A program made the position numbers and the translations under genes. Source: Gigantopelta aegis (Eukaryota > Mollusca > Gastropoda > Neomphalida > Peltospiridae). Taken from it: 64,000 nucleotides of DNA. The notes beneath the pieces were generated by a model. It had not been told where the DNA came from, did not search any database, and saw nothing but the letters and a program-made list of their open reading frames with translations. Each line of letters opens with the position of its first letter. Position 1 is the first letter of the stretch. Shown here one piece after another: positions 24,291-35,859 of the stretch. The stretch covers positions 9,742,285 through 9,806,284 of the forward strand of contig NC_054703.1 in the NCBI RefSeq assembly GCF_016097555.1. The letters run 5' to 3'.

Positions 24291-24360
24291 TCCGGAACAC
24301 AAACAACATGCAGAGCTCTCGTCTGGAGTAGGCGCCGGTGATACTTTAGAGGAAGAAGTG
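24291..24360 (-). pseudogene. duplicated 3' scrap of the neighbouring GPCR gene
   Basis: Seventy bases match the 3' coding end of the GPCR at 24617-24686 with about ten differences (shared runs: GGCGCCGGTGAT, TAGAGGAAGAAGT, GAACACAAACA). This encodes the end of TM7 and the cytoplasmic tail. The match stops at 24360, next to a SINE. It indicates a former tandem copy of the receptor gene, now almost entirely lost. Confidence 0.75.
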
Positions 24361-24363
24361 TAA

Positions 24364-24505
24364 AATATGCCTTGCTGCTAATTGAACAAAATGTAGCGGG
24401 TTTCCTCTGATGACTACGTGTTAGAATTACCAACTGTTTGACATCCAATAGCCGATGATAAATTAATCAATGTGCTCTAGTGGTGCCGTTAAACTTATTT
24501 CTTCT
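24364..24505 (+). repeat. SINE family 2, 3' part
   Basis: 'cttgctgctaattgaac' to 'tgtgctctagtggtgccgtt', followed by a TTC tract. Confidence 0.75.
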
Positions 24506-24603
24506 TCTTCTTCTTCTTCTGGTGTCATTAAACAAAACAAACGTTTGTTTCAGGTCGTGGGGATTCGGAACGATTATTCATTATGAATAATATTTCATTC
24601 CGA

Positions 24604-25665
24604 TTATCGTCTTTTGTTCCAGAACACAAACAGCGTGCACAGCTCGCGTCTAAAGTAGGCGCCGGTGATGCTGTAGAGGAAGAAGTTGACGCAGTAGTTC
24701 ATGTAGAAGATGACGCGGGTCACGAGCAGGGCGTCATGCAGACCCGTGATGTTGTGTACGACATGCGAGGTGGAGACCGTCTCCGACAGCAGGAATAGCT
24801 TGATCCAGACGCAGAAGAAAGGAAGGTTGAGCATGACGAACACGAAGGAGACGACGAGAGGGATGATGGTGAACTCCAGACGGATGACGCTGTCCACGCT
24901 GACGGAGCTGCGCTGAGAACGGCGATGGACGCGATAGCGCTGGCAGAGCTTGCGGATGATCATCGTGTTCAGCACGGAGATGATGACGATGGGCACGAGG
25001 GTGATGAACACGGCGAAGATGTTGTCGAGCACGAACGACAGGAACCTGAAGTCCGGGTCGAACGTGCAGCGAGAGATCCTCGTCGGACCCACATGGTAGA
25101 CCCCACTGATGATCGGCTTGTAGACCATCAGACACAGACCGATCACCGCGATGCTTCCTATCGCCTTTTGCGCCGACCGGCTCCCGCACAGGTCCTTCCG
25201 CCGCAACGGGTGGCACACTCCGATGTATCTCTCGACGGTGAACGTGACGACGAACCAGGCGGAGAGGAACCGGCTGATGTAAGACAGGTACAGGGACAGC
25301 TGACAGATGCCGCGAGTCTCCAGGAAGTGCGGCAGAAATCCCTCCGATATGGACGGCATCCCTCGTCGCAGCCACTCCAGTACGACGTAGAACAGCAGAG
25401 CGAAAATGTCCGACAGCGACAGGGCGGCGAGGTAGATACTGGCCGACAGCTTCCTCATGTTTCGAGTCATGAACACCCGCAGGGAGAGCAGGTTGCCCGT
25501 CAGACCTATGACGAGGATGAATGGGGTGAAGTATGCGTAGAACTCCTGACAGAGGCTCACACCAGTCGAGTTCGCCTTTGTCTCACAGTTGCTCGCGTTG
25601 TGTTCGGTGAAGTTGATCTCGAGCACCGCCATCATCATCCCATCCTCTTGACATAGTCCTTCCAT
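24604..25665 (-). CDS. rhodopsin-family GPCR, FMRFamide/TRH-receptor-like
   Basis: Intact 353-residue seven-helix receptor, expected in the plasma membrane and coupling to G proteins. The extracellular N-terminus has N-glycosylation sites (NFT, NAS, NST). TM1 is at about 44-66 with the GN motif (57-58) and TM2 at about 77-95 with LSLSD (Asp86). Cys121 and Cys200 can form the conserved TM3-ECL2 disulfide. ERY (145-147) replaces DRY at the end of TM3. TM7 at about 315-335 carries NFFLY in place of NPxxY. This pattern resembles invertebrate FMRFamide- and TRH-receptor-like receptors; the ligand cannot be read. The ORF is G+C-rich compared with its surroundings and has no introns. The start at 25665 lies just 3' of a plausible splice acceptor (minus strand, ATTTTCAG ending at 25681), implying an intron in the 5' UTR. 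The start-codon segment is repeated in the array upstream (25666-27160). Confidence 0.88.
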   Translation of the reverse strand: MEGLCQEDGMMMAVLEINFTEHNASNCETKANSTGVSLCQEFYAYFTPFILVIGLTGNLLSLRVFMTRNMRKLSASIYLAALSLSDIFALLFYVVLEWLRRGMPSISEGFLPHFLETRGICQLSLYLSYISRFLSAWFVVTFTVERYIGVCHPLRRKDLCGSRSAQKAIGSIAVIGLCLMVYKPIISGVYHVGPTRISRCTFDPDFRFLSFVLDNIFAVFITLVPIVIISVLNTMIIRKLCQRYRVHRRSQRSSVSVDSVIRLEFTIIPLVVSFVFVMLNLPFFCVWIKLFLLSETVSTSHVVHNITGLHDALLVTRVIFYMNYCVNFFLYSITGAYFRRELCTLFVFWNKRR

Positions 25666-27160
25666 CTAGCTGCGGTAGTCCTGAAAATATGTAATAATAA
25701 GAGATTGTTATACCACCATCATCATCCCATCATTTTGATACAGTCCTTCCGCCTAGTTGTGGTAGTCCTGAAACTATGTAACAATTAGAGATTGTTATAC
25801 CACCATCATCATCCCATCATTTTGATAGTCCTTCCGCCTAGTTGTGGTAGTCCTGAAACTATGTAACAATTAGAGATTGTTATACCGCCATCGTCATCCC
25901 ATCATTTTGATACATTCCTTCCGCCTAGTTGTGGTAGTCCTAAAACTATGTAACAATTAGAGATTGTTATATCACCATCGTCATCCCATCATTTTGATAC
26001 AGTCCTTCCGCCTAGTTGTGGTAGTCCTGAAACTATGTAACAATTGGAGATTGTTATATCACCATCGTCATCCCATCATTTTGATACAGTCCTTCCGCCT
26101 AGTTGTGGTAGTCCTAAAACTATGTAACAATTAGAGATTAGTATAACATCATCATCCCATCATTTTGATACAGTCCTTCCACCTAGTTGTGGTAGTCCTA
26201 AAACTATGTAACAATTAGAGATTGTTATATCACCATCGTCATACCATCATTTTGATACAGTCCTTCCGCCTAGTTGTGGTAGTCCTAAAACTATGTAACA
26301 ATTAGAGATTGTTATATCACCATCGTCATCCCATCCTCTTGACATAGTCCTTCCATCTAGACGTGTTAGTCCTGAAACATGTAACAATTAGAGATTAGTA
26401 TAACATCATCATTCCATCATTTTGATACAGTCCTTCCGCCTAGTTGTGGTAGTCCTAAAACTATGTAACAATTAGAGATTGTTATACCACCATCGTCATC
26501 CCATCATTTTGATACAGTCCTTCCGCCTAGTTGTGGTAGTCCTAAAACTATGTAACAATTAGAGATTGTTATACCACCATCGTCATCCCATCATTTTGAT
26601 GCAGTCCTTTCATCTAGATGTGATAGTCCTAAAACTATGTAATAATTAGAGATTGTTATACCACCATCATCATCCCATCATTTTGATACAGTCCTTCCGC
26701 CTAGTTGTGGTAGTCCTAAAACTATGTAACAATTAGAGATTGTTATACCACCATCGTCATCCCATCATTTTGATGCAGTCCTTTCATCTAGATGTGATAG
26801 TTCTAAAACTATGTAATAATTAGAGATTGTTATACAACCATCATCATCCCATCCTCTTGACAGAGTCCTTCCATCTAGACGTGTTAGTCCTGAAACTATG
26901 TAATAGTTAGAGATTGTGATACAACCATCATCATCCCTTGTTTTAATTCATGCCTTCCATCTAGAAGTGGTCGTCCTGAAAATGTATAATAATTATAGAT
27001 TATTATACCACCACCATCATCCCATCCTTTTGACACATGCCTTCCATCTGGAAGTGGTAGTCCTGAAATATGTAACAATTAGAGATTGTTATACCACCAT
27101 CATCATCCCATCATTTTGATACAGTCCTTCCATGTAGAAGCGATAGTCCTGAAAATATGT
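25666..27160. repeat. 87-bp minisatellite derived from the GPCR 5' end, ~17 units
   Basis: Units of about 87 bp (ccaccatcgtcatcccatc ... gattgttata) run from the GPCR start codon outwards. On the minus strand several units reproduce the gene's own beginning. The unit at about 26326-26355 contains ATGGAAGGACTATGTCAAGA exactly as in the gene, and the one near 26870 nearly so. Most others have GCGGAAGG in place of ATGGAAGG. Each unit also contains a TTTCAG or TTTTAG next to GACTA, i.e. a candidate splice acceptor. Confidence 0.85.
25681..25695 (-). promoter_or_regulatory. putative splice acceptor upstream of the GPCR start
   Basis: On the minus strand the sequence reads ...CATATTTTCAG then GACTACCGCAGCTAG and the ATG. 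The pyrimidine-rich tract followed by AG fits a 3' splice site 15 bases before the start codon. No transcript data available. Confidence 0.45.
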
Positions 27161-27221
27161 AAAAACAAGAGATTGTTACTGATACTGATTAATGCCACAA
27201 CCCGAAGTTAAGCGTGTGATG

Positions 27222-27745
27222 CTTTCATTGCTGTCTGATAGCAATATCATACTCTTGGTCAACACTGCAGTTCATTGTTGTCTGATAGCAATATGATACT
27301 CTTGGTCAACACTGCAGTTCATTGTTGTCTGATAGCAATATGATACTCTTGGTCAACCCTGCAGTTCATTGCTGTCTGATAGCAACATGATACTCATGGT
27401 CAACACTGCAGTTCATTGTTTTCTGATAGCAACATGATACTCTTGGTCAACACTGCAGTTCATTGCTGTCTGATAGCAAATGATACTCTTGGTCAACACT
27501 GCAGTTCATTGCTGTCTGATAGCAACATGATACTCATGGTCAACACTGCAGTTCATTGTTGTCTGATAGCAACATGATACTCTTGGTCAACACTGCAGTT
27601 CATTGCTGTCTGATAGCAATATGATACTCTTGGTCTACACTGCAGTTCATTGCTGTCTGATAGCAATATGATACTCTTGGTCAACACTGCAGTTCATTGC
27701 AGTCTGATAGCAATATGATATTCTTGGACAACACTGCAGTTCATT
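27222..27745. repeat. 47-bp minisatellite, ~11 units
   Basis: Unit GTTCATTGCTGTCTGATAGC + AATATGATACTCTTGGTCAA + CACTGCA. Variants alternate GCTG/GTTG and TATG/CATG. Unrelated in sequence to the 47-bp array at 57.8 kb. Confidence 0.9.
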
Positions 27746-27749
27746 GTTA

Positions 27750-28420
27750 ACACGTTTTCTGTAAGTCCCACTGTTTTTATTTACATCTAATGAGAAATCG
27801 TCTTGTAAATAATCGACAACGCTTCGAGATTTTTCAAACAGTTTAACTTATTGCCTATTGCCATGCAAATTAAGAATAGAACATATCAGCATTATTAAAT
27901 TACTTATGAACTTAGTAGTCAGATAACGCACTGACTCATGTATGATTTTAAATTAATAATTAATTGTTATAATACTACACGAAATGCATGTTTGTTTGGG
28001 TGTTTTGGTTTTTTTTGTTGTTGTGTTTTTGTTGTTTTTTGTTGGTTGGGTTCTTGTAGCCGGTAATTTTCATAAAGGAAATAATTCAACAGGACCAGGT
28101 CTATACTATTCAGATGGCAGTAGACGTAGCGTTAAGGTATCCTGCACCTTCATATACCTACAATAATATTTAACTGTCAAACTCACGTCAAAGTTGAGTC
28201 AGTATGTATCATCATTTCCTTTATTATTACAAAACACTGAATAACCAGTCGCTATAGAAGAAACTATTTAGGGGATGGATATTTATTATCTATTTACCAA
28301 AGAAATACCGTTTATCGATTAAAATAATGTTCACAGACGGGGAGGGGGTGGGGGAATAATATAAACAATGCATAGAATAATACAATGTGTAATTTACAAA
28401 TTCAAATTTGTTTTGTTTTG
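27750..28420. other. no recognisable gene
   Basis: A+T-rich, with a TTG-rich stretch at 28000-28045. No supported ORF. Confidence 0.45.
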
Positions 28421-28424
28421 TTTA

Positions 28425-28640
28425 CCGACACCACTAGAGCAGATGCATTTATTAATCATCGGCTATTGAATGTGAAACGTGGTAATTTTTGGCATAAAGT
28501 CTTAGAGAGGAAATCCGCTACATGTTTCCATTAGTAGCAAGACATACTTTATATGCACCGTCCCACAGACAAGAAAACACATACCGCGGCCTTTGGTAAA
28601 CCAGTCGTGGTGCATTAGCTAGAGCGAGATATCGCCTAAT
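28425..28640 (-). repeat. SINE family 2/1 body
   Basis: Reverse complement of 'cgacaccactagagca' (tail) through 'gcaccgtcccacagacaaga' and 'ccagtcgtggtgca'. Diverged, without a head. Confidence 0.65.
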
Positions 28641-28700
28641 GAGATGGTAATCGTATAGTAATTGAATACCAAACCATTTATGTTACTAGCGCAACGAGAG

Positions 28701-28790
<90 letters not shown>
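28701..28790. repeat. (TA)n followed by (GA)n
   Basis: About 16 TA and about 27 GA repeats back to back. Confidence 0.95.
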
Positions 28791-28795
<5 letters not shown>

Positions 28796-28828
28796 CAGAA
28801 AGCGAGAGGCAGAGAAAGAAAGAAAGAA

Positions 28829-29142
28829 AGAAGTGTTTTATTTAACGACGCACTCAACACATTTTATTTACGGTTATATGGCGTCAGACATATGGTTAAG
28901 GACCACACAGATTTTGAGAGGAAACCCACAGGCAGGATAGCACAAACCATGGCCTTTCTTGAACCAGTTATGGATCACTGGTCGGTGCAAGTGGTTTACA
29001 CCTACCCACTGAGCCTTGCGGAGCACTCACTCAGGGTTTGGAGTCGGTATCTGGATTTAAAATCCCATGCCTCGACTGGGATCCGAACCCAGTACCTACC
29101 AGCCTGTAGACCGATGTCCTGCCACGACGCCACCGAGGCCGG
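28829..29142 (-). repeat. chimeric SINE: family 1 tail joined to family 2 head
   Basis: 28829-28925 is the family 1 tail (ttatttaacgacgcactcaa). From about 28926 onwards it is the body and tRNA-like head of family 2 (actgggatccgaacccagta; ccaccgaggccggt). The switch lies near 'gaggaaaccc', a segment both families share. Confidence 0.7.
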
Positions 29143-29185
29143 TCAGAGAGGCAGAGAGGCAGACATATAGAGACACACAAAAAGA

Positions 29186-29730
<545 letters not shown>

Positions 29731-29734
29731 CCCA

Positions 29735-30228
29735 CAATGAGATGCAAACAGACAGATATACACCAAAAAGTGAGGTAGACAGCTTTCAATGTAAAGTTGT
29801 TTTTTTTTTCTGAAATGTTTTCAATGTAAAGTTGTTTTTGAAATGTTTTTGTTTGATGACTATGAATGCATACGTCAATTGTGTTTTATTAAATGTGAAA
29901 ATACGTAGTGATTTACATCTAATTATCAAATGTGGAAAGTACATGTATGTGATCTGACAAATATCACATAGTTTGATTACAGTGGATATGTATACATATA
30001 GAGAGGGGGGGGGGGGGACAGAGGCAGGGAGTGAGTGAGAAAGATACATATATACATACATGCAATACAATATGCATACATATGCATACACACATACATT
30101 ATTATACACATACATACATACATACTATACAGACATTATTTTATTATATGGATGGAAAAACAGGTGGAGAGAATGAGAGGCGGACACAAACTAACAATAG
30201 TTATGTTACTGAACAACGACTCGATATT
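29735..30228. other. no gene; duplicated 25-bp motif
   Basis: 'ttttcaatgtaaagttgttttt' occurs at about 29786 and 29817. A poly(G) run is at 30005-30017 and CATA repeats at 30050-30125. Confidence 0.6.
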
Positions 30229-30230
30229 TA

Positions 30231-30302
<72 letters not shown>
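30229..30302. repeat. (AT)n microsatellite
   Basis: About 33 AT repeats. The flank 'aaatgtttacctgactgaac' (30301-30321) partly recurs at 30407. Confidence 0.95.
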
Positions 30303-30305
<3 letters not shown>

Positions 30306-30673
30306 GTTTACCTGACTGAACAACGACTTAATAAACAGATAACACGAAACGATCGAAAAATATGAAAGTGTACCTGAATAATAACTGGTGAGACAATAAT
30401 ATATATAAATGTTTACCTGATTGAAAAACGTCTCGACACCGAAAACTATTCCACCATTGATTTGCGGTGATCTAAATTGAAAATCTCCATCTGTATATCA
30501 GTATTACCTAGCGATCGTCGATGCATCCAGAAAATCATTCGGCTTGCGAATGCTTATACGTTAAAAGACCGCAAAGGAAGCGACACCTGGCTAATGGAAA
30601 AGTAGTACTGTGACGTCACTGGATACCGTTAGCGCAGGTGGTGGTGCAAATCTAGAGATACTAGTATCAGTCA

Positions 30674-30932
30674 CCGGCCTCGGTGGCGCAGTCGTTAAGC
30701 CGTCGGACTATAGGCTGGTAGGTACAGGGTTCGCAGCCCAGTACCATCGCTAAACCAGAGCGAGTTGTTAAAGGCTCAATCAGTAGGTGTGAGGCCACTA
30801 CACCATCTTCTCTCTCACTAATCAACTAACCCACTGTCCTGGATAGCCAGCCCATATACCTGAGGTGTGTGCCCAGGACAACATGCTTGAACCTTCATTG
30901 GATATAAGCACGGAAATTCAGTTGAAATAAAA
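30674..30932 (+). repeat. SINE family 3, full length
   Basis: 'ccggcctcggtggcgcagtc' through 'ttggatataagcacg' and the A-rich end. Confidence 0.8.
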
Positions 30933-30969
30933 AAAGTATCAGTCATGAAATCTGTTTTCCAGATGCCAA

Positions 30970-31030
30970 AAGCGGGACGTTGTCCAGTGGTAAAGCGCTC
31001 GCTTGATACGAGGCCGGTTTCCACCCCGAA
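30970..31030 (+). repeat. SINE family 1 head only
   Basis: 'gcgggacgttgtccagtggt' with the A-box region, lost after the B-box position. Confidence 0.65.
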
Positions 31031-31154
31031 ACTATACCTTATCATTATTTCTATCCATATTATGTATTCTTTGAATATTTTAAGATTTCCTCATCAAGTC
31101 TTATGATTGCAATCATATATACTATAGACTATTACAAAAATACAATGTGGGACA

Positions 31155-31266
31155 CGCACGCACACACAGACACACACGCACGCACACCCACACCCACACT
31201 CGCGCGCACAAACACAGATACACACACACGCACACAAACATACATGCGAGCGCTCGCTCGCACACA

Positions 31267-31317
<51 letters not shown>
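31155..31317. repeat. (CA)n / (CT)n microsatellite
   Basis: Imperfect CA repeats to about 31267, then about 23 CT repeats. Confidence 0.9.
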
Positions 31318-31320
<3 letters not shown>

Positions 31321-31525
31321 GGAAGTCGTTATACGTTTGTAAGAACAGGCGGTTCATAAATCGATTCACTCCGACTGTTTCTTCCGCTATACATCTTTGT
31401 CCCAAATCGTCAATGCACAATATTGCAAAATAACATGAGCCAAATCTAGCGCACTGAGGACTGTCTGTTTAAGGACACGCCAACAAATATACACAACACG
31501 TGCGTCAATGCAGATTTCTTTCTCA

Positions 31526-31612
31526 GGGGCAGGACGTAGCCCAGTGGTAAAGCACTTGCTTGGTGCGCGGTCTGTCTGGGATTGATCCCCGTCAGTGGCC
31601 CATTGAGATCAA
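31526..31612 (+). repeat. SINE family 1 head only
   Basis: 'ggacgtagcccagtggtaaa' through 'attgatccccgtcagtggcc'. Confidence 0.75.
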
Positions 31613-31659
31613 TTCCCTACATTCCACAAGTAAAATTCATCTCAAAATCATTAATGTGC

Positions 31660-31660
<1 letters not shown>

Positions 31661-31711
<51 letters not shown>

Positions 31712-31757
31712 TGAATGAATGCATGAATGTTTAACGACACCCCAGCACAAAAATACA
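31661..31757. repeat. (AT)n-(GT)n microsatellite and SINE-tail scrap
   Basis: AT then GT repeats to 31708, followed on the minus strand by a tail resembling that at 47570-47625 (gtttaacgacaccccagcac) with its ATTC-type extension. Confidence 0.75.
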
Positions 31758-31833
31758 CATCGGGTGTCACAAATGGTAAGTATATGAAAACATTATTTAT
31801 ATATATGTATGTAAAACGGCAGTGTAAGGAGCT

Positions 31834-31857
31834 GGGGGGGGGGGGGGGGGGGGGGGA
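31834..31857. repeat. poly(G) tract
   Basis: About 24 consecutive G. Confidence 0.95.
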
Positions 31858-32221
31858 GTACAACACAATATACAAAATCAAGTTAAGTATATGTCAAAAT
31901 TGTGTATAGAAGTCAAAGTGTTTTAAAAACTTTACAATTAATTCTGGATGAAATTTAAAAGATTCCAGAACATTTCTGTTGCCAAATATACCATTTCTCG
32001 TCACACTTCACCAACATGTGGCGCACAGTCAGTGTACACTGACAATGTTCACACTGAGGAGGATGGTCCTTCTTTAAAATAAATGAATGCGTCAAATATA
32101 TATGGGCGATGTGGGCACGGGACAAGGCTACTTCATCCTTCCTGCACCGCCTGTAGGATGATTGCCACTCTCCAGGACTGGCAACCGCACCGTCCCAATA
32201 ATATTGCCAAGTCGAAAGGAT

Positions 32222-32612
32222 ATAAAGGGACATTCCTGAGTTTGCTGCAATTTTTAAGATGTTATCGACTAACAGAGACTTTTTAACGATTGTAATTACA
32301 TATCAAATTTATGTTTATGCATAACATATTAGTGGCTGTATATTAAACGTGTTTCTCATCGTTCTAATATTTCTATTGGGTTAAATTTCATTTTATTTCC
32401 TAAAATATTATATTTTCGAACGTACGAAATTATTTGAAGACAAAATCCAGTTTGAGCTTCTTACAAATATTAAAACGACCAGAAACACACTGAATATACA
32501 GACACTGATATTATAAACAAGAAAATATATTTAATATGTAAGTTTAATCATAGAAATATTGTATTAGTTAGAAACACCTTACAATGCATCAAACTCAGGA
32601 ATGTCCCTTTAA
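32222..32612. repeat. palindromic MITE family 1, full length, inside LINE RNase H
   Basis: Runs from AAAGGGACATTCCTGAGTTT to ACTCAGGAATGTCCCTTTAA. The left half is an approximate reverse complement of the right half with the centre near 32424 (CGTACG). It splits the LINE's RNase H from its C-terminal domain. Confidence 0.85.
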
Positions 32613-32826
32613 TATGAAATTTAAAAGCACTGTACTGTAGAGCTTGGAGACACGAAAGTGAGACTGTGAAAATAATATATTTGGATGCACATGAATCCTT
32701 AATGTGTTCCAGGGCTTTAATGATTGCCTAGGTTTCAGCAGTAAACATCGATGCTGCATCGAGCAATCTCATGGAAATTATTGCGTCTGATGGAAAAACT
32801 GTAGCACAAACCACATACTTTCCATC

Positions 32827-32828
<2 letters not shown>

Positions 32829-32905
<77 letters not shown>
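32829..32905. repeat. (AT)n microsatellite
   Basis: About 38 AT repeats, at the junction between LINE and partial MITE. Confidence 0.95.
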
Positions 32906-32908
<3 letters not shown>

Positions 32909-33212
32909 TCTTGTTTAGAATATCAGTGTCTGTGTATTTAATGTGTTTCTGGTCGTCTTAATATTTGTAAGAAGCTCAAACTGGATTTTGTTTTTAATTA
33001 ATTTCGTACGTACGAAAAAATTATATTTTAGGACATGAAATAAAATTCAACCGAGTACAAATATTAGGACGATCAGAAACACGTTTAGAATACAGCCATT
33101 TATTTTATGCAGAAAAACATATATTTGATATGTAATTACAATCGTTAAAAAGCCTCTGTTAGTCGATAACTTATTTAAAAGTGCAGCAAACTCGGAAATG
33201 TCCCTTTAAGCT
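32906..33212. repeat. palindromic MITE family 1, left end lost
   Basis: Begins inside the left half (TTCTTGTTTAGAATATCAGT) and continues to GCAGCAAACTCGG + AATGTCCCTTTAA. Confidence 0.85.
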
Positions 33213-33524
33213 TGACGTGGTAAACAAATGTGTACTTTTATCGTGAAACATGCATCACTTGACTCTATAGGCGAACTCGCCGGATGTCACTCTGTACCAC
33301 CGTGTTGTCTTGGCATCACTTTATTGATTATCTTCAGACAGTGTTAGTCATCATATGTATAGGTATTCACGGTATATGAAATGTACCCCGACATTTTCAT
33401 TTCAGAAGAAACAAATATTTGCTGGCATTTTGCGTAACTCTTCACCATTTCAACATTTGATCTTTATAATAACAATATTTAAATAAATGCAGTCAACACA
33501 AGTAGTTTAAGTAGCCTGCAGTTA

Positions 33525-33525
33525 G

Positions 33526-33559
<34 letters not shown>

Positions 33560-33560
33560 T
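33525..33560. repeat. (CA)n microsatellite
   Basis: About 16 CA repeats. Confidence 0.9.
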
Positions 33561-34389
33561 GTTGGTACGTTTAGGTCCATGGGGAATACTTATTATAAGT
33601 ATCATTACTGATAGGAAGACTATTAATAGTTAATTCGTTTACATAATTTATTCATGTGCAGGCCACAAGAGTCGCCCATGACAAAGTTTATTTCTCAATT
33701 GTGATAAGGGAGGGACTCCTAGCTCTGCTTTTATAGTTTTATTAGGTGTTGGTACATAAGCTTTGGAAGTCATTTTAAAAACTTAACTTTAAACAACATC
33801 CAATAATTATTAAATGTAGCAGAGCTAACAACAGCAGGCTCCGTATTGTAATTTAGAAACAATAAACGCATTATATATCATAATGCTTTTTTTTCTGTCC
33901 GCAGACCGAATTCTGCCTGACAAAAGTCTAAACAAGTTAATATAAGAGCCCCTTTGAGCTACTATATTATCTATATGATTTTTAAACGTAAGTGTCTGGT
34001 CAAAGATCATCCCTAAAAATCTTACTTCATTTACTTGCATTAATGGTTTATTACTAAAAGTTAAGTTAAGCTTGTAAGTAGAACCTCTAGGTTTATGCTT
34101 GAAAAAAATACTTATGTTTGTGCTTGTGAAATGTTTATATCACAAGATTCGGACCATGTTTCTAATTTGTCCAAATCAGATTGGATAGCTTTTTGAGTAA
34201 GTTACTAGTAATACCTGTTCGCCAAACTGCTGTGCCATCTGTGTCATAGTCCGATACTAAATTAGTACTTTTGTATTTTAAATTATCAGTCATAGTTTCT
34301 GCCAAATCATTAATAAAGATACTAAATAAAGTAGAGACTATAACTGATCCCTGTGGTATTCCATTCTCCAATTTTGTACGGGGTGAACA

Positions 34390-34407
34390 CCCCCCCCCCC
34401 CCCCCCC

Positions 34408-34440
<33 letters not shown>

Positions 34441-34500
34441 AACAACAAAAAAACAAAAAACAACAAAAACACAACAACACAAAACCACAAAAAAAAAAAC
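34390..34500. repeat. poly(C)-poly(A) tract inside the LINE RT
   Basis: About 18 C, about 31 A, then CAACAA-rich sequence, replacing part of the RT domain just before the IPQGS motif. Confidence 0.9.
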
Positions 34501-35145
34501 AACAAAACCCAACAACATTAACATCTACATTTGTTCTTTAAATGTTCTGTTAGGAATACATTTTATAATATTGTTTTCCTTGAATGTGTTTGATCCTCGA
34601 CCAGACTTTCTTACTATTACTATCCTGTGACAGAGTAGAACAGATCTTCCTAAGGTGTTTCTATTTGTCTTGTTTTGTTTTGTTGGGGTTTTTTTTTTTT
34701 TTTGGGGGGGGGGGGGGGGGTGGTATTAAAACTGCTTGAGTTATAGCATAATAAAATGCTATTTTTAAATGGTTTAATGCTTTTTTATGGCTTTATTTTT
34801 TTTTTCATCAAGGTTCTGTCTTTACTACGTTTTTAATAAGGATATCTATTTCATTAGACCACCAGTGGTCTGCTTCCTGGTACCAATGGTTGAGATAGGT
34901 ATAGCTGTATCTGCAATGTTGATTATACAATTTATTAAAACATTATATTTATCTCTATTTATAGATTTAATATTCTTTACATTAATTTGTTTACACAAAT
35001 TATAAAATAATTGTCATATGGATTTACTATAATTCCATTTTTTATGTTTAGGTAGCTCTTTCCATTCCCCATTTTGGTCATATTGAATTAAAATTGGAAG
35101 GTGATCACTTCCTTGATTATTCAGGACTTCCCATTCACAATGTGG

Positions 35146-35482
35146 AAGGAAGGAAAGAAATGTTTTATTTAACGATGCACTCGACACATGTTATTTACGG
35201 TTATATGGCGTCAGACATATGGTTAAGGACCATATAGAATGATGTTGAAAGAGGAAACCCGCTGTCGCCACTTCATGGGCTACTCTTGTCGATTAGCTGC
35301 AAGGGATCTTGTTATGCACCATCCCACACAGGATAGCACATACCACGGCCATTGTTACACCAGTTGTGGAGCACTGACTAGACCTAAAAATAGCCAAATG
35401 GGTCCAACGACGTGGAACAATCCTAAACCAACCGTGCATCAAGCGAACGCTATACCACTGGGCTACGTCCCGCCCTCACAAT
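35146..35482 (-). repeat. SINE family 1, full length, inserted in LINE endonuclease
   Basis: Tail 'ttttatttaacgatgcactc' to head 'ccactgggctacgtcccgcc'. LINE sequence resumes on both sides. Confidence 0.85.
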
Positions 35483-35859
35483 TTGGAGCTACATGATTGG
35501 AGGCTAGTGTGAGATCTAAACATCTACTTAAAATAAAATGTGTGGTACAGTCATTTAAACAGACTATATTACATGTATCCCGAATTCTGCATGCGCCTTG
35601 TTCACACGTTGTATCTGAGCCCCAGCGGATATTTCTACTATTAAAGTCACCAACTATAATAGGGTTTTTTTCATTATTATTAATTAGTTTATTAAAATGA
35701 TTATCAGTTATATATTTTTGTTTACCTCGTGGGTGTATATAAATGTTGTATAAGTTAGTTTTATCATTTTCTCCATGAATAGTTATCCCATCTAAAATTA
35801 GTGCTTGAATAAATCACTGAATAGCCTTTTATTATTGTACTGAAGTAGTATAAATGACT

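Larger units (their letters stand above)
31940..35810 (-). pseudogene. Jockey/CR1-style LINE: endonuclease, RT, RNase H, C-terminus (decayed)
   Basis: Read on the minus strand, parts of one non-LTR retrotransposon appear in order. Endonuclease (EEP) domain at about 35800-35490: ILDGITIHGEND, IIVGDFNSRN + WGS, then LDLTLAS. RT at about 34520-33830: NGIPQGSV + TLFSIFINDL and a degraded catalytic box reading YDTDGTA, then VRFLGMIFD. RNase H at about 32830-32640: MFTAET, IIKALEHIKDS. C-terminal domain at 32233-31955: HIYLTHSFILKKDHPPQCEHC, CTLTVRHMLVKC. It is interrupted by a SINE (35146-35482), two MITE segments (32222-32612 and 32906-33212), an AT tract and a poly(C)/poly(A) tract. Frames are broken throughout, so it is inactive. 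Confidence 0.75.

Noticed and set aside
24734..25656. Long open frames on both strands overlapping the GPCR (213 and 243 codons)
   Set aside because: They are shadows of the G+C-rich receptor gene; composition is His/Asp/Arg-rich and no domain is visible.
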